Below are positions 1 to 7,286 of a stretch of DNA of 38,916 bases, in pieces. The stretch comes from Bryobacterales bacterium. Lineage in GTDB: Bacteria > Acidobacteriota > Terriglobia > Bryobacterales > Bryobacteraceae. The position numbers were made by a program, and so were the translations under genes. Each line of letters starts with the position of its first letter. Positions within the stretch are counted from its first letter, which is position 1. Location of the stretch: contig PNAJ01000136.1 in NCBI GenBank assembly GCA_003170295.1, positions 1 through 38,916 on the forward strand, read 5' to 3'. A model generated the notes under the pieces. The model worked only from the letters and a program-made list of their open reading frames with translations. It searched no databases and was not told the DNA's origin.

Positions 1-27
1 AGCTTGCAGCGTCGGCTTCAGCCGACG
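1..27 (-). repeat. Hairpin repeat, copy 1
   Basis: CGTCGGCT (10-17) and AGCCGACG (20-27) form a perfect 8-bp stem with a 2-base loop. The reverse complement of 1-27 matches 13641-13667 at 26 of 27 positions, so this is a dispersed element present in both orientations. The element may continue beyond the left edge of the window. Confidence 0.8.
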
Positions 28-506
28 TCTCTCAACTCAACCGCATAAGTCTGTTTCATCCTCATCGTTCCCAGTCGGCGGCAAGACACGACTCGCGCGC
101 CGCGTCGACCACAACGTCCACCCAACCGTGGATTGTTTCGACACTACGGCTGTACGAAAAATCGTGCGCGACCGAGTGACCCGCCATCACCCGGCCGCTA
201 ATGCCTTAGACTGTCACTAGCGCAAACATTACAGACGCTTTTCGGGCGCCCGCTGCTCCTCGCTTTCGATGCACAGCCCTCTGAAACCCAATGGGTACGG
301 CGATCGTTGCTATCCGCTCTCCCAGAATGTTATTCGGATCGATCCAAAACCTCTTCCGTCGACACCATACTTAGATGATGCCGCAAGGCGTTAACGGCCT
401 CCGGAAGCTCAGCACCACTGCAATACGACATTTCCGCAGGAAAATCAAAAGAGCTTTGCCAAGGCTTCTTCTGATTTGAGAGTACGCTAAGAAAAGCAAA
501 ACCCCT

Positions 507-538
507 TTCACGCAAAGGCGCAAAGCTCGCCAAGGAAA
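507..538. repeat. Widespread CGCAAAGGCGCAAAG-type repeat
   Basis: This stretch contains CGCAAAGGCGCAAAG followed by CGCCAAGG. I recognise this motif from intergenic DNA of many environmental bacteria, where it yields spurious open frames reading APLRE or similar on the opposite strand. Only one copy is seen in this window, so its repeat status rests on recall rather than on the sequence here. Confidence 0.4.
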
Positions 539-727
539 AGAGATAAAAGTAGGTCCCGAGTGGTTTCGGTGGGAGCAGCAGACCACGGGACGGTTTCGTC
601 CGCCCCGGCTTCCCCCGCACGAGTTGCTGCGCGCCGCCGCTACTCATGGGCGAGCGTTAGGTGTAGCCCAAGACCTACTAGAGTAGCGCGGCGACCGCGG
701 TACAATATAACGACAGCGGAGGGTACC

Positions 728-2728
728 ATGCAATTTCCGCGGCTGCTGTTTCTTGTTCTTCTTTCTGTAGTCGGATTCGCGCAGACCGGCGGCCCGGTCA
801 ACGTTTGGACGCCCCACGGGCCGGATGGTGGCGTTGTCGGGCGGCCGGCGATCGACCCGCAGAGTCCCGGCACGCTATACGTCAATACCGGCTACAATGG
901 CGGCTTCCGAACGTTGAAGACCGCGGATGCGGCCGGCCACTGGAGCGACATTAGCGCTGGCGGTCCCCCCTACGCGACGGTCCTGGCTGTCGATCCCCGG
1001 AACTCGAGTACTCTTTATGGGGCCAATTTCTACAACGCGCTGCTCAAGAGCACGGACGGCGGGCTGACCTGGAACCCGTCCGACCCCCTGCCGTGTATGG
1101 GCCTTACGCAATTTCAGCCCTGTATAAATCTCGCGTTCGTCATCGATCCCGCCAACCCGAGCACTCTTTACGTGGGTCACGAAACGGACTACTCTCTCAA
1201 CGGCGGAATGTTCAAGAGCACGGATGGCGGAGCCACCTGGAACCCGGCCGGTGACGGCCTCCCGGTCTTCCCTAATAAGGCCCTCCCGAGTGTTCGCGCA
1301 CTGGCGATCGATCCCAAGAACCCGGGCACTCTATACGCGGCGACGGACGGCGGACTGTTCAAGAGCACGGACGGCGCGATGAGCTGGAGTCCGATCAACT
1401 CCGGTCTGCGCGGCATCCCCGATGATGCTCCGGTAATCGATCCGCAGAATTCGAACACGCTGTACCTAGACGGGGGATATTTCAAGAGCACGGATGGTGG
1501 GTCAAGTTGGGTCAACACCGGGTCCGGTGGGAGGAGTAACCTCGTAGTCGATCCGCAGGACTCGGCAGTACTCTACGCAGTGAGGTATGACGGCATCGTG
1601 AAGAGCACGGATGGCGGCGGGAACTGGAGCGTGATCCTTCCAGGTGCGACGGACGGTCCTGGCTGGTGGGTGGCCATCGCGCCAGGGCAACGCAGCCGCC
1701 GTCCATCCAAAGGTGCGCGGAATCCTGGGAGCACGGTTTACGCCGGAACAGGCTCGCCGGGAATCTTCAAGAGCTCGGATGGTGGTTCGACCTGGGCCGC
1801 GGCAAACTCCGGGTTGTTCGCGGTCGGAATCAACACGCTGGCGATCGATCCCCAGAATCCGCGGACGCTGTATGCGGGAGTCTCTGGCGCAGGTTTGCTG
1901 AAGAGCACGGATGGAGGAGCGAGCTGGAGCACAACGCAGTTCAAATACTTCACGACGTTGACGTTCGACCCGCGGAACCAGGGCACGGTGTACGCGGCCG
2001 GACAAAAGAGCATCGATGACGGACAAACCTGGATGCCGTTGCAGTTCGGTCCTGTAGGATATACCGGCCCTATCGTGATCGACAAGCAGAATCCGGACAC
2101 CATCTACTCCGGCACAGGGAAGAGCTCGGATGCAGGAGCGAGCTGGGTGCAGTTGGCGGGATACGTCCTGGCGACCGATCCGCAAATTGAGGGCACGATC
2201 TACGCCTGGTCCGAAGCGGGAGCGGGGGGTAACGGCGTGCCGAAGGCGGTGTCGGTCTCGAGCGGGGTTCTCAAGAGCGTGGACGGGGGCAGAACCTGGA
2301 CCGGAGTGAACACGCTCTGGCACGCTGTCGATGTTTCTGGTGTGTTAGTGGACCCGACCAATTCCAGCGTCGTGTACGCGCAGACGACATGGCTGGACTG
2401 CGGATGGGTCGACTGTAGCGGCGGGGATTACAGCGCGGGATTGCTGAAGAACCTTGGGCAGTTCAAGAGCACCGACGGCGGAGCAACCTGGGTGAAGCTC
2501 GACGGCGTGTCGCTGCTGGGATTCGACCAACAGGGCACGCCTTATGCATACACCCCAGCCGGGGTAGCCAGAAGCCAGGATCACGGAGCCACGTGGAATG
2601 TGCTGCCGACTGCCGGACTGATAGCCGGGATCGGAGTGCTGGCGTTCGATCCGCAGAACCCGAATCATCTGTTTACCGGGACTAGCGCCGGCGTGTTTGA
2701 GATCACCCTCGCGCCAGGGAATGAGTAA
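728..2728 (+). CDS. Exported Asp-box (BNR/sialidase-like) beta-propeller protein
   Basis: The frame is open from 560, but the ATG at 728 is chosen because GGAGGG precedes it and a clean Sec signal peptide follows (about residues 1-19, ending GFAQ). The 666-residue product is almost entirely Asp-box repeats of the form KSTDGGxTW; about 13 can be counted, each followed by a segment resembling IDPQNPxTLYAG. This predicts one or two beta-propellers acting outside the cytoplasm, as in sialidase/VPS10-type propellers. No catalytic sialidase residues were recognised, so a binding or scaffold role is more likely than hydrolysis. Blocks reading AAGAGCACGGAYGG recur almost unchanged at DNA level, pointing to internal duplication. 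A hairpin follows the stop codon. Confidence 0.85.
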   Translation: MQFPRLLFLVLLSVVGFAQTGGPVNVWTPHGPDGGVVGRPAIDPQSPGTLYVNTGYNGGFRTLKTADAAGHWSDISAGGPPYATVLAVDPRNSSTLYGANFYNALLKSTDGGLTWNPSDPLPCMGLTQFQPCINLAFVIDPANPSTLYVGHETDYSLNGGMFKSTDGGATWNPAGDGLPVFPNKALPSVRALAIDPKNPGTLYAATDGGLFKSTDGAMSWSPINSGLRGIPDDAPVIDPQNSNTLYLDGGYFKSTDGGSSWVNTGSGGRSNLVVDPQDSAVLYAVRYDGIVKSTDGGGNWSVILPGATDGPGWWVAIAPGQRSRRPSKGARNPGSTVYAGTGSPGIFKSSDGGSTWAAANSGLFAVGINTLAIDPQNPRTLYAGVSGAGLLKSTDGGASWSTTQFKYFTTLTFDPRNQGTVYAAGQKSIDDGQTWMPLQFGPVGYTGPIVIDKQNPDTIYSGTGKSSDAGASWVQLAGYVLATDPQIEGTIYAWSEAGAGGNGVPKAVSVSSGVLKSVDGGRTWTGVNTLWHAVDVSGVLVDPTNSSVVYAQTTWLDCGWVDCSGGDYSAGLLKNLGQFKSTDGGATWVKLDGVSLLGFDQQGTPYAYTPAGVARSQDHGATWNVLPTAGLIAGIGVLAFDPQNPNHLFTGTSAGVFEITLAPGNE

Positions 2729-2737
2729 GGGAACCTT

Positions 2738-2757
2738 GGGACGGACGAGACCGTCCC
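2738..2757 (+). terminator. Hairpin after the propeller gene
   Basis: GGGACGG (2738-2744) and CCGTCCC (2751-2757) form a perfect 7-bp stem around ACGAGA, 10 bases after the propeller stop codon. There is no clear T-run, so it is either a weak or Rho-assisted terminator or another member of the hairpin repeats in this genome. It lies between convergent genes. Confidence 0.45.
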
Positions 2758-2821
2758 GAAGCTTCCGCAATGCGATCCCTCGGTCGGCCACAGTGCGAGC
2801 GGACTGAAGTCGCGACCCCGG

Positions 2822-3772
2822 CTACTGGCTACCTCTCAACTCCACCAACCCCACCAACTCCAAAGGATAATTCCTCTCCCGCCAAGCATCAAACCCGCCC
2901 TCAAGCGGACGCACTCGAGTAATCCCGTACTTCTGTAAGAGCAGCGCCGCACGGGCGCTGGTGGCTTCGTTCGGTCAAGTGCAGTAGAGAATCACATCGC
3001 GATCCCGAGGGATCTCCAGATGCCTCTGCTCCAGCTCTTTTCGATCGAACCACAGCGCGCCGGGAATCTTAGAGCCATCGGAAGCAAACTCCTCGGCCGT
3101 CCGCAGATCGAGAATGAACACGTCGCCAAGCCGCTGCTTCAGATCCTCCGGCTGAATCCGCGCGACTCGCAGTCCTTTAATGAACCGCCGCCGCTGATAG
3201 TATTTCCAGCCGATCCACAATGCCAGCGCTCCGCACACGACCACGATCAGCCATCCGCCCATCCGCGCCGCATATGCCGCGACGTCTTCCAGTTGCGTAC
3301 GGAACACGTGGCCGAGCCCCAAAAAAGCGCCCGCCCAAATGAATCCACCCAACCCGTCCGCACCCAGAAATTTCCACCACGCCATGCGCGACAATCCCGC
3401 CATCGGCGGAGCCACCGTGCTCAGCCCCGGCACGAATTTCGCGATCACCAGCGCCCATCCGCCGAGCCTCTTGAACCAGTACCGCGTGGAGGAGACGCAC
3501 GAATCCGGTTCCAGCGAAATGCGGCACAACAGTTTTAGAACCTTCGAGCCCTTCTGCCGCCCGATCAGATACCACACGCCATCGGCCACAATTGACGCGG
3601 CAACGGAAAGAGACAAAGCGCCAGCCCAGGAATATTTCCCGCTCCCGATCAACGCCCCCATGGCCAGCAACACGGGCGTCGACGGAATAGGCACGCCCAG
3701 TTGCTCCGCCAGCACCATCGCGAACAGCAGAGGATATCCGTGCCGTAGCAGAAACTCGGTAACCTGATGCAT
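2822..3772 (-). CDS. DedA-family membrane protein fused to rhodanese; candidate selenoprotein (in-frame TGA)
   Basis: Residues 1-190 are a DedA/SNARE-associated membrane domain with several hydrophobic segments (start MHQVTEFLLRHGYPLLF; VPIPSTP; PGLSTVAPPMAGLSRM). Residues about 200-316 are a rhodanese domain. The frame meets TGA at 2975-2977 right after VILYCT, inside the rhodanese active-site loop. Beyond it the same frame continues for 50 codons to TAG at 2822-2824 and reads as a normal rhodanese end (PNEATSARAALLL, then RPLEGGFDAWRERNYPLE). The active site would therefore be C264-T265-U266, a Cys-x-Sec version of a CxC motif. A perfect 7-bp stem with loop CGTGC starts 14 bases after the TGA, where a bacterial SECIS element would lie. 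The alternatives are a true stop giving a 265-residue product without the active-site half, or a recent nonsense mutation. The ATG directly abuts the yceI stop codon, implying coupled translation. Confidence 0.8.
2942..2960 (-). promoter_or_regulatory. Candidate bacterial SECIS stem-loop
   Basis: On the minus strand CAGCGCC, loop CGTGC and GGCGCTG form a 7-bp perfect hairpin. It starts 14 bases after the in-frame TGA (2977-2975). The loop contains G-U, the feature recognised by SelB in bacterial SECIS elements. Position and loop fit the known class; the function is inferred. Confidence 0.45.
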
Positions 3773-4303
3773 CTACCCCTTGCGCGTCAACTCCACATCG
3801 ATCGTGATGTGCACATCGTCCCCGATCATAACCCCGCCGGTTTCCAGAACCGAGTTATACACGACCCCAAAATCGCTGCGAACGATCGTAGTCTTCGCGG
3901 AAGCGCCGCGGCGGTACAGGCCAATCGGGTCCTTCATTTCGGGCGTGAAATCTTCCACGTTGAGGTCCACCGTTTGCGTGACGCCGTGAATCGTCAGGTC
4001 GCCTACCACCTCGAAACTGTCTTCGCCCGATTTCACCACTTCCTTCGATACAAACGTGATCGTCGGATATTTCTCCGCATCGAAAAAATCGGCGCTTTTC
4101 AAATGCGTGTCGCGCTGCGGTTCGCGCGTGCTGATGCTATTGACGTCGATGGTCACGTTGATGCTCGACGCAGCGGGATTCGCTTCGTCAAACTCCACTG
4201 TGCCCGTAACTTTGGTGAATTCGCCCTTCACATTCGAGATCATCAGATGGCGGACCTTGAACTGGGCGTGGGTATGCGCGGTGTCGATTTGGTAGGTGCT
4301 CAT
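3773..4303 (-). CDS. YceI-family lipid-binding-like protein
   Basis: The 176-residue product is a typical YceI domain (YQIDTAHTHAQFKVRHLMISNVKGEF at the start is split here as YQIDTAHTHA and FKVRHLM; then FVSKEVVKSGEDSFEVVGDL and DVHITIDVEL near the end). YceI proteins form a lipocalin-like barrel that holds a long isoprenoid-type ligand. No signal peptide is present, so unlike E. coli YceI this one is probably cytoplasmic. TATAAT (4318-4313) lies 9 bases before the ATG and inside the short gap after hpt, suggesting its own promoter and a very short leader. The stop codon is immediately followed by the ATG of the DedA-rhodanese gene, so the two are co-transcribed. Confidence 0.88.
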   Translation of the reverse strand: MSTYQIDTAHTHAQFKVRHLMISNVKGEFTKVTGTVEFDEANPAASSINVTIDVNSISTREPQRDTHLKSADFFDAEKYPTITFVSKEVVKSGEDSFEVVGDLTIHGVTQTVDLNVEDFTPEMKDPIGLYRRGASAKTTIVRSDFGVVYNSVLETGGVMIGDDVHITIDVELTRKG

Positions 4304-4325
4304 ATTTACCTGATTATAGATGCGT

Positions 4326-4856
4326 TTATCCGCGATCAGGATTCAAAACCGCGATGTAGTCTAAATTCCGGTAAAGCTGCTTGTAATCGAGACCGCAGCC
4401 GACCACGAAGCGGTCCGGGATTTCAAAACATCGATAATCCACCGGAACCTGCACCATGCGGCGCACCGTGCGGTCGAGCAAAGTGCAGATCGCGATCGAG
4501 CGCGGAGCGCGGCCGGCCAGTGTTTGGAGCAGATAGCGCGTCGTCAGGCCTGTGTCGACAATGTCTTCGACGAGAAGCACGTCCTCACCCTGAATGGGAT
4601 CGTCCAAATCTTTCGCGATGCGGACCATTCCTGGAGTGTCTCCGCCGAAGCTTGAAATCGCCAGGAAATCGATCTTGACTGGAAGGTCGATTGCGCGCGC
4701 TAAAGCGGTGAGAAAAAACACCGATCCTTTCAGGACGCCTACCAGTTTTAACTCGCGGCCGTAAAATTTCAAGCTGATTTCCGCCGCTACTTCGCGGATC
4801 CGCGCGCTGACCTGCTCCTCCGTGAAAAGGATGCGCTCGATCGGAGGAGCCGTCAT
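4326..4856 (-). CDS. hpt: Hypoxanthine phosphoribosyltransferase
   Basis: The 176-residue enzyme transfers phosphoribose from PRPP to hypoxanthine or guanine in purine salvage. It has the PRPP-binding signature EDIVDTGLT at residues 97-105, the LVGVLKGSVFF segment near the start, and DRFVVGCGLDY near the end. Length is normal for bacterial Hpt. The frame is open upstream to 5072, but the ATG at 4856 is chosen because the family alignment starts there and it overlaps the upstream stop codon as ATGA, a standard coupling arrangement. It follows the kinase-like/nuclease-like fusion gene in one operon. Confidence 0.93.
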   Translation of the reverse strand: MTAPPIERILFTEEQVSARIREVAAEISLKFYGRELKLVGVLKGSVFFLTALARAIDLPVKIDFLAISSFGGDTPGMVRIAKDLDDPIQGEDVLLVEDIVDTGLTTRYLLQTLAGRAPRSIAICTLLDRTVRRMVQVPVDYRCFEIPDRFVVGCGLDYKQLYRNLDYIAVLNPDRG

Positions 4857-5779
4857 TGCCTTAACCCGTGCTTGAACACGAGGTCTTGAAAATCTTTCTG
4901 GTAAAAAACCTGAATGTTGATGTGCGGATAAATCGCGCGCAACAGTTTGATTTTCCGGTTTTTCTTCGTCACCAGCGCTTGCTTCATGGTGGTAAGTTCC
5001 ACGTACAGATCGAGTTCCGATAAATAAAAATCGGGCGTGAAGGCCTCCATCACTTTGCCGTCTTTGTCCCACTGTAGCGGGAAACTGCGTGGCTCGTAGT
5101 CCCAGTCTATGCGGTAAAAATCGAGCAGATTCGCGAACATCTGCTCGCTGGGATGTCCGAACGTGACGCGCTTCAGATTGGCGTGGCCCGCGGGCGCGAT
5201 CCCATGCTGCGCCAAATGCAGGCGAGTCTGAAACTGCATCTGCGCCTCGGCCGCGCCGGAAAGTAGTCCGTGTTCAACAAGATTGCGCGCGCAACAAGCC
5301 GCGCGTAAAATCTCCGCAGCTTGCGGAGCGTCCATGAATTCCGTGTTCAAGATAATATCGAACGCTTTCGGGGTTCTGCCGAATCGCGATCTGCGAGTGA
5401 GCTTGGCTTCTTTATCGAGATCGGCCAGCATTATTAACGCAGCCGGGCGTTCCAGGCGCTGGTCGAGCATCACGTTTCCGGCGCGCCGCGCTTCCGGAGC
5501 AATCACACCGGCCCGCAACAGCATCGGCAAGGCATTGAAAAGAGACTCCGCGCCGGCGATAGCGATTACCAAATGGTGTTCCATGGCCATGCGCGTGAGA
5601 ATCGAAATTGCGGCCGGTTTCCACGCTTTTTCAGGAACGGGCGCGTCCCCGAATTCCTCGGTCATCCATTGTGCCAGCCGCGCTTCGGTAACTAACTCGA
5701 ATCGCAACAGTTGCGCGGTGGCGTGCGCGACTTCTTCCCATCGCGACGCCGGATCGCCGGAAATGGTGAGCAATGCCAT
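4853..5779 (-). CDS. Cytidylate-kinase-like domain fused to a PD-(D/E)XK nuclease-like domain
   Basis: The first 200 residues resemble cytidylate-kinase-like (AAK6/CMK2) proteins: LLTISGDPASRWEEVAHATA at the start, and FDIILNTEFMDAPQAAEIL where the family has a DLVLNT motif. The P-loop is degenerate (GDPASRWEE in place of a glycine-rich loop ending GK/GG), so ATP use is doubtful. The last 100 residues (from about SEQMFANLLDFYRIDW) have a PD-(D/E)XK-like layout: E in SEQMFANLL, PD in FTPDFYL, ExT in VELTTMK, then a basic KKNRKIKLL stretch. The gene is coupled to hpt by a 4-base overlap. The role is unknown; a nucleotide-sensing or nucleic-acid-processing function tied to purine salvage is only a guess. 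The gene starts 21 bp from the divergent ROK gene. Confidence 0.75.
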   Translation of the reverse strand: MALLTISGDPASRWEEVAHATAQLLRFELVTEARLAQWMTEEFGDAPVPEKAWKPAAISILTRMAMEHHLVIAIAGAESLFNALPMLLRAGVIAPEARRAGNVMLDQRLERPAALIMLADLDKEAKLTRRSRFGRTPKAFDIILNTEFMDAPQAAEILRAACCARNLVEHGLLSGAAEAQMQFQTRLHLAQHGIAPAGHANLKRVTFGHPSEQMFANLLDFYRIDWDYEPRSFPLQWDKDGKVMEAFTPDFYLSELDLYVELTTMKQALVTKKNRKIKLLRAIYPHINIQVFYQKDFQDLVFKHGLRQ

Positions 5780-5800
5780 CGGCTACAATCGAGCATACCA

Positions 5801-6619
5801 ATGCTCTTGGGCGTAGATATCGGAGGGACAAAAATCGCGACTGGTCTGGTGAATCGGAGCGCGGAAGTTTTCTCTGTTCGCTCCTTTCCGACGCTTGCGA
5901 ATGAAGGCTATAGCGTTTCCATCGAGCAAGTCTGGCGTGCGATTAAGCAGAGCCTTGCGCCTGAAGTGGAAGCCATCGGCATTTGCGCGCCGGGGCCTTT
6001 GAATCCGAAAACAGGGATAGTCTTGAATCCGCCGAATCTTCCGGGTTGGCGAAATGTTCCGCTCGAAAAGATGGCGCGGGAGAAATTTGGATTGCCGGTG
6101 CGCCTGGAAAACGACTGCAATGCGGCAGGCTTAGCCGAGGCCCGGTTTGGAGCGGCAAAAGGCTGCAACAGTGTGTTTTATGCGGCGATTGGAACAGGAA
6201 TCGGGTCGGGGATTATTCTGGACGGGAAGATTTATCACGGCAAAAACGGCGCCGCGGCGGAGGGTGGGCATGTCTCGATCGACTATCGTAGCGAAACGAT
6301 TTGCCGCTGCGGGTCGCGCGGGTGTATCGAAGCGCTGGCATCCGGGCATGTGCTGGAGCGGATAGGCGCGTACGATCTCAACGAGATATCGATGCAACTC
6401 GGCGCATGGCTGGGGAGCGTGGTGAGTTTGCTCGATCCCGACATTATCGTGATTGGCGGGGGAGTGGCGCAAATTGGTGAACCGTTATTTGAGAAGCTGC
6501 GGGCGATTGTTCCGACGCGGACGGTGAATCCTCATGCTCGGGAGTTGCCGATTGTTCCGGCGAAGTTTGGGGCGGAGGCGGGGATTGTGGGCGCTGCGGC
6601 TGTTGTTATGACGGCTTAA
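5801..6619 (+). CDS. ROK-family sugar kinase (glucokinase-like)
   Basis: The product is 272 residues. It has the N-terminal phosphate-binding motif GVDIGGTKIA (residues 4-13), the catalytic region LENDCNAAGLAEARFG, and the ROK zinc motif CRCGSRGCIEAL. It probably phosphorylates glucose or an N-acylated hexosamine with ATP in the cytoplasm. It is shorter than the usual 290-320 residues: the segment between the zinc motif and the C-terminal IIVIGGG strand is very short, as if about 20-25 residues had been lost. The ATG at 5801 is chosen over the upstream open frame because homology starts at LLGVDIGG. TACAAT at 5784-5789 sits 11 bases before the ATG with no Shine-Dalgarno sequence, suggesting a near-leaderless mRNA. 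Confidence 0.85.
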   Translation: MLLGVDIGGTKIATGLVNRSAEVFSVRSFPTLANEGYSVSIEQVWRAIKQSLAPEVEAIGICAPGPLNPKTGIVLNPPNLPGWRNVPLEKMAREKFGLPVRLENDCNAAGLAEARFGAAKGCNSVFYAAIGTGIGSGIILDGKIYHGKNGAAAEGGHVSIDYRSETICRCGSRGCIEALASGHVLERIGAYDLNEISMQLGAWLGSVVSLLDPDIIVIGGGVAQIGEPLFEKLRAIVPTRTVNPHARELPIVPAKFGAEAGIVGAAAVVMTA

Positions 6620-6821
6620 ATGACCTTAAATCGTCCAAGAATGTGGGTTGAAGAGGGCTTAAATGACCATAATTTTGACGCTACGGAGCGGCGACACGAG
6701 TGTCGACGCGGCACGCAAAAGTGCGTGCGCCACATAAGACGCGGCTTCAATCTTGCTAGTTAGATCTTGCTTCAGGCGGGTTACCAACCCGCCGCAGGCT
6801 GCCAGCCTGCCCCACATGCGA
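6620..6821. repeat. Intergenic hairpin-repeat block A
   Basis: Two double hairpins lie between convergent genes. The first has CGACAC/GTGTCG (6692-6697, 6700-6705) and GCACGCA/TGCGTGC (6711-6717, 6722-6728), followed by GCCACA. The second has GGCGGG/CCCGCC (6775-6780, 6788-6793) and GCAGGCT/AGCCTGC (6794-6800, 6804-6810), followed by CCCACA. They match the layout of other intergenic copies in this window (two adjacent stems and a tail ending CCAC). They may also serve as bidirectional terminators. Confidence 0.7.
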
Positions 6822-7286
6822 TTACTCGTTTGGAGGCGGAGGCAAGGGGAGGTTTGAGTTCATTGTTTCTTGCACGGCTTTCCAGGTTCCGTCGGGGAGT
6901 TTGCGCCACACTCTGAGATATTTTCCTTCATCCTCGAATTTGTTTCCGCGGATGTCGGAGAACGTCATTTGATACGAACCTTGCGTGAAGGCCATATCGC
7001 CGCTTTTGGAAACTTCGATGCGTGTGGGCGTGAACGTCACGGAAAAACTTGGATCGCTCAGCATGGGCTTCAACTCGTCCTTGATGGCCTGCTTGCCGGT
7101 GAAGATCGGCGCGTTCGGGGTTAGCATCGACGCATCGTCGGCATAGTATTTGACAAACGCGTCGAGGTCCCTCGTTGCCGCCGTTTTTACCCAGGCGGCT
7201 TCCACTTCGCGAATCGCTTTTGCAGCATCTGGAGCTTGGGTACAAGCGGAGAGCAACACCATTACACAGAAAAGCGCCGGTCTCAT
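6822..7286 (-). CDS. DUF4440/SnoaL-like lipoprotein
   Basis: The 154-residue product starts with a lipoprotein signal (MRPALFCVMVLLSACTQ, lipobox LSAC) and continues with a single DUF4440/NTF2-like domain: IREVEAAWVKTAATRDLDAF, YYADDASMLTPNAPIFTGKQ, and a C-terminal YLRVWRKLPDGTWKAVQE. Such domains form a cone-shaped fold with a ligand or catalytic pocket; the substrate is unknown here. The C-terminus ends in a proline-rich LPLPPPPNE. The ATG overlaps the stop codon of the VWA gene (ATGA), so the two form an operon. Confidence 0.85.
   Translation of the reverse strand: MRPALFCVMVLLSACTQAPDAAKAIREVEAAWVKTAATRDLDAFVKYYADDASMLTPNAPIFTGKQAIKDELKPMLSDPSFSVTFTPTRIEVSKSGDMAFTQGSYQMTFSDIRGNKFEDEGKYLRVWRKLPDGTWKAVQETMNSNLPLPPPPNE

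Larger units (their letters stand above)
1..727. other. Gene-poor left edge
   Basis: No convincing gene is visible in this stretch. It begins with a perfect 8-bp hairpin repeat (10-27) that recurs near 13641. It also carries a copy of a widespread low-complexity sequence at 507-538 and a weak, short minus-strand reading frame at 62-187. A TACAAT hexamer at 701-706 and a GGAGG ribosome-binding site just before 728 belong to the next gene. The longer minus-strand frames across 330-647 translate the repeat and have no protein-like composition. Confidence 0.6.

Noticed and set aside
62..187. Minus-strand 41-codon frame (MAGHSVAHDFSYSRSV...) with a faint resemblance to the C-terminus of a tyrosine recombinase
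   Set aside because: Too short, key residues cannot be confirmed, and the frame is closed by a stop just upstream. At most a decayed remnant.
330..647. Minus-strand frame of 105 codons with a hydrophobic stretch
   Set aside because: It translates the widespread CGCAAAG repeat; no ribosome-binding site and no protein-like conservation signal.
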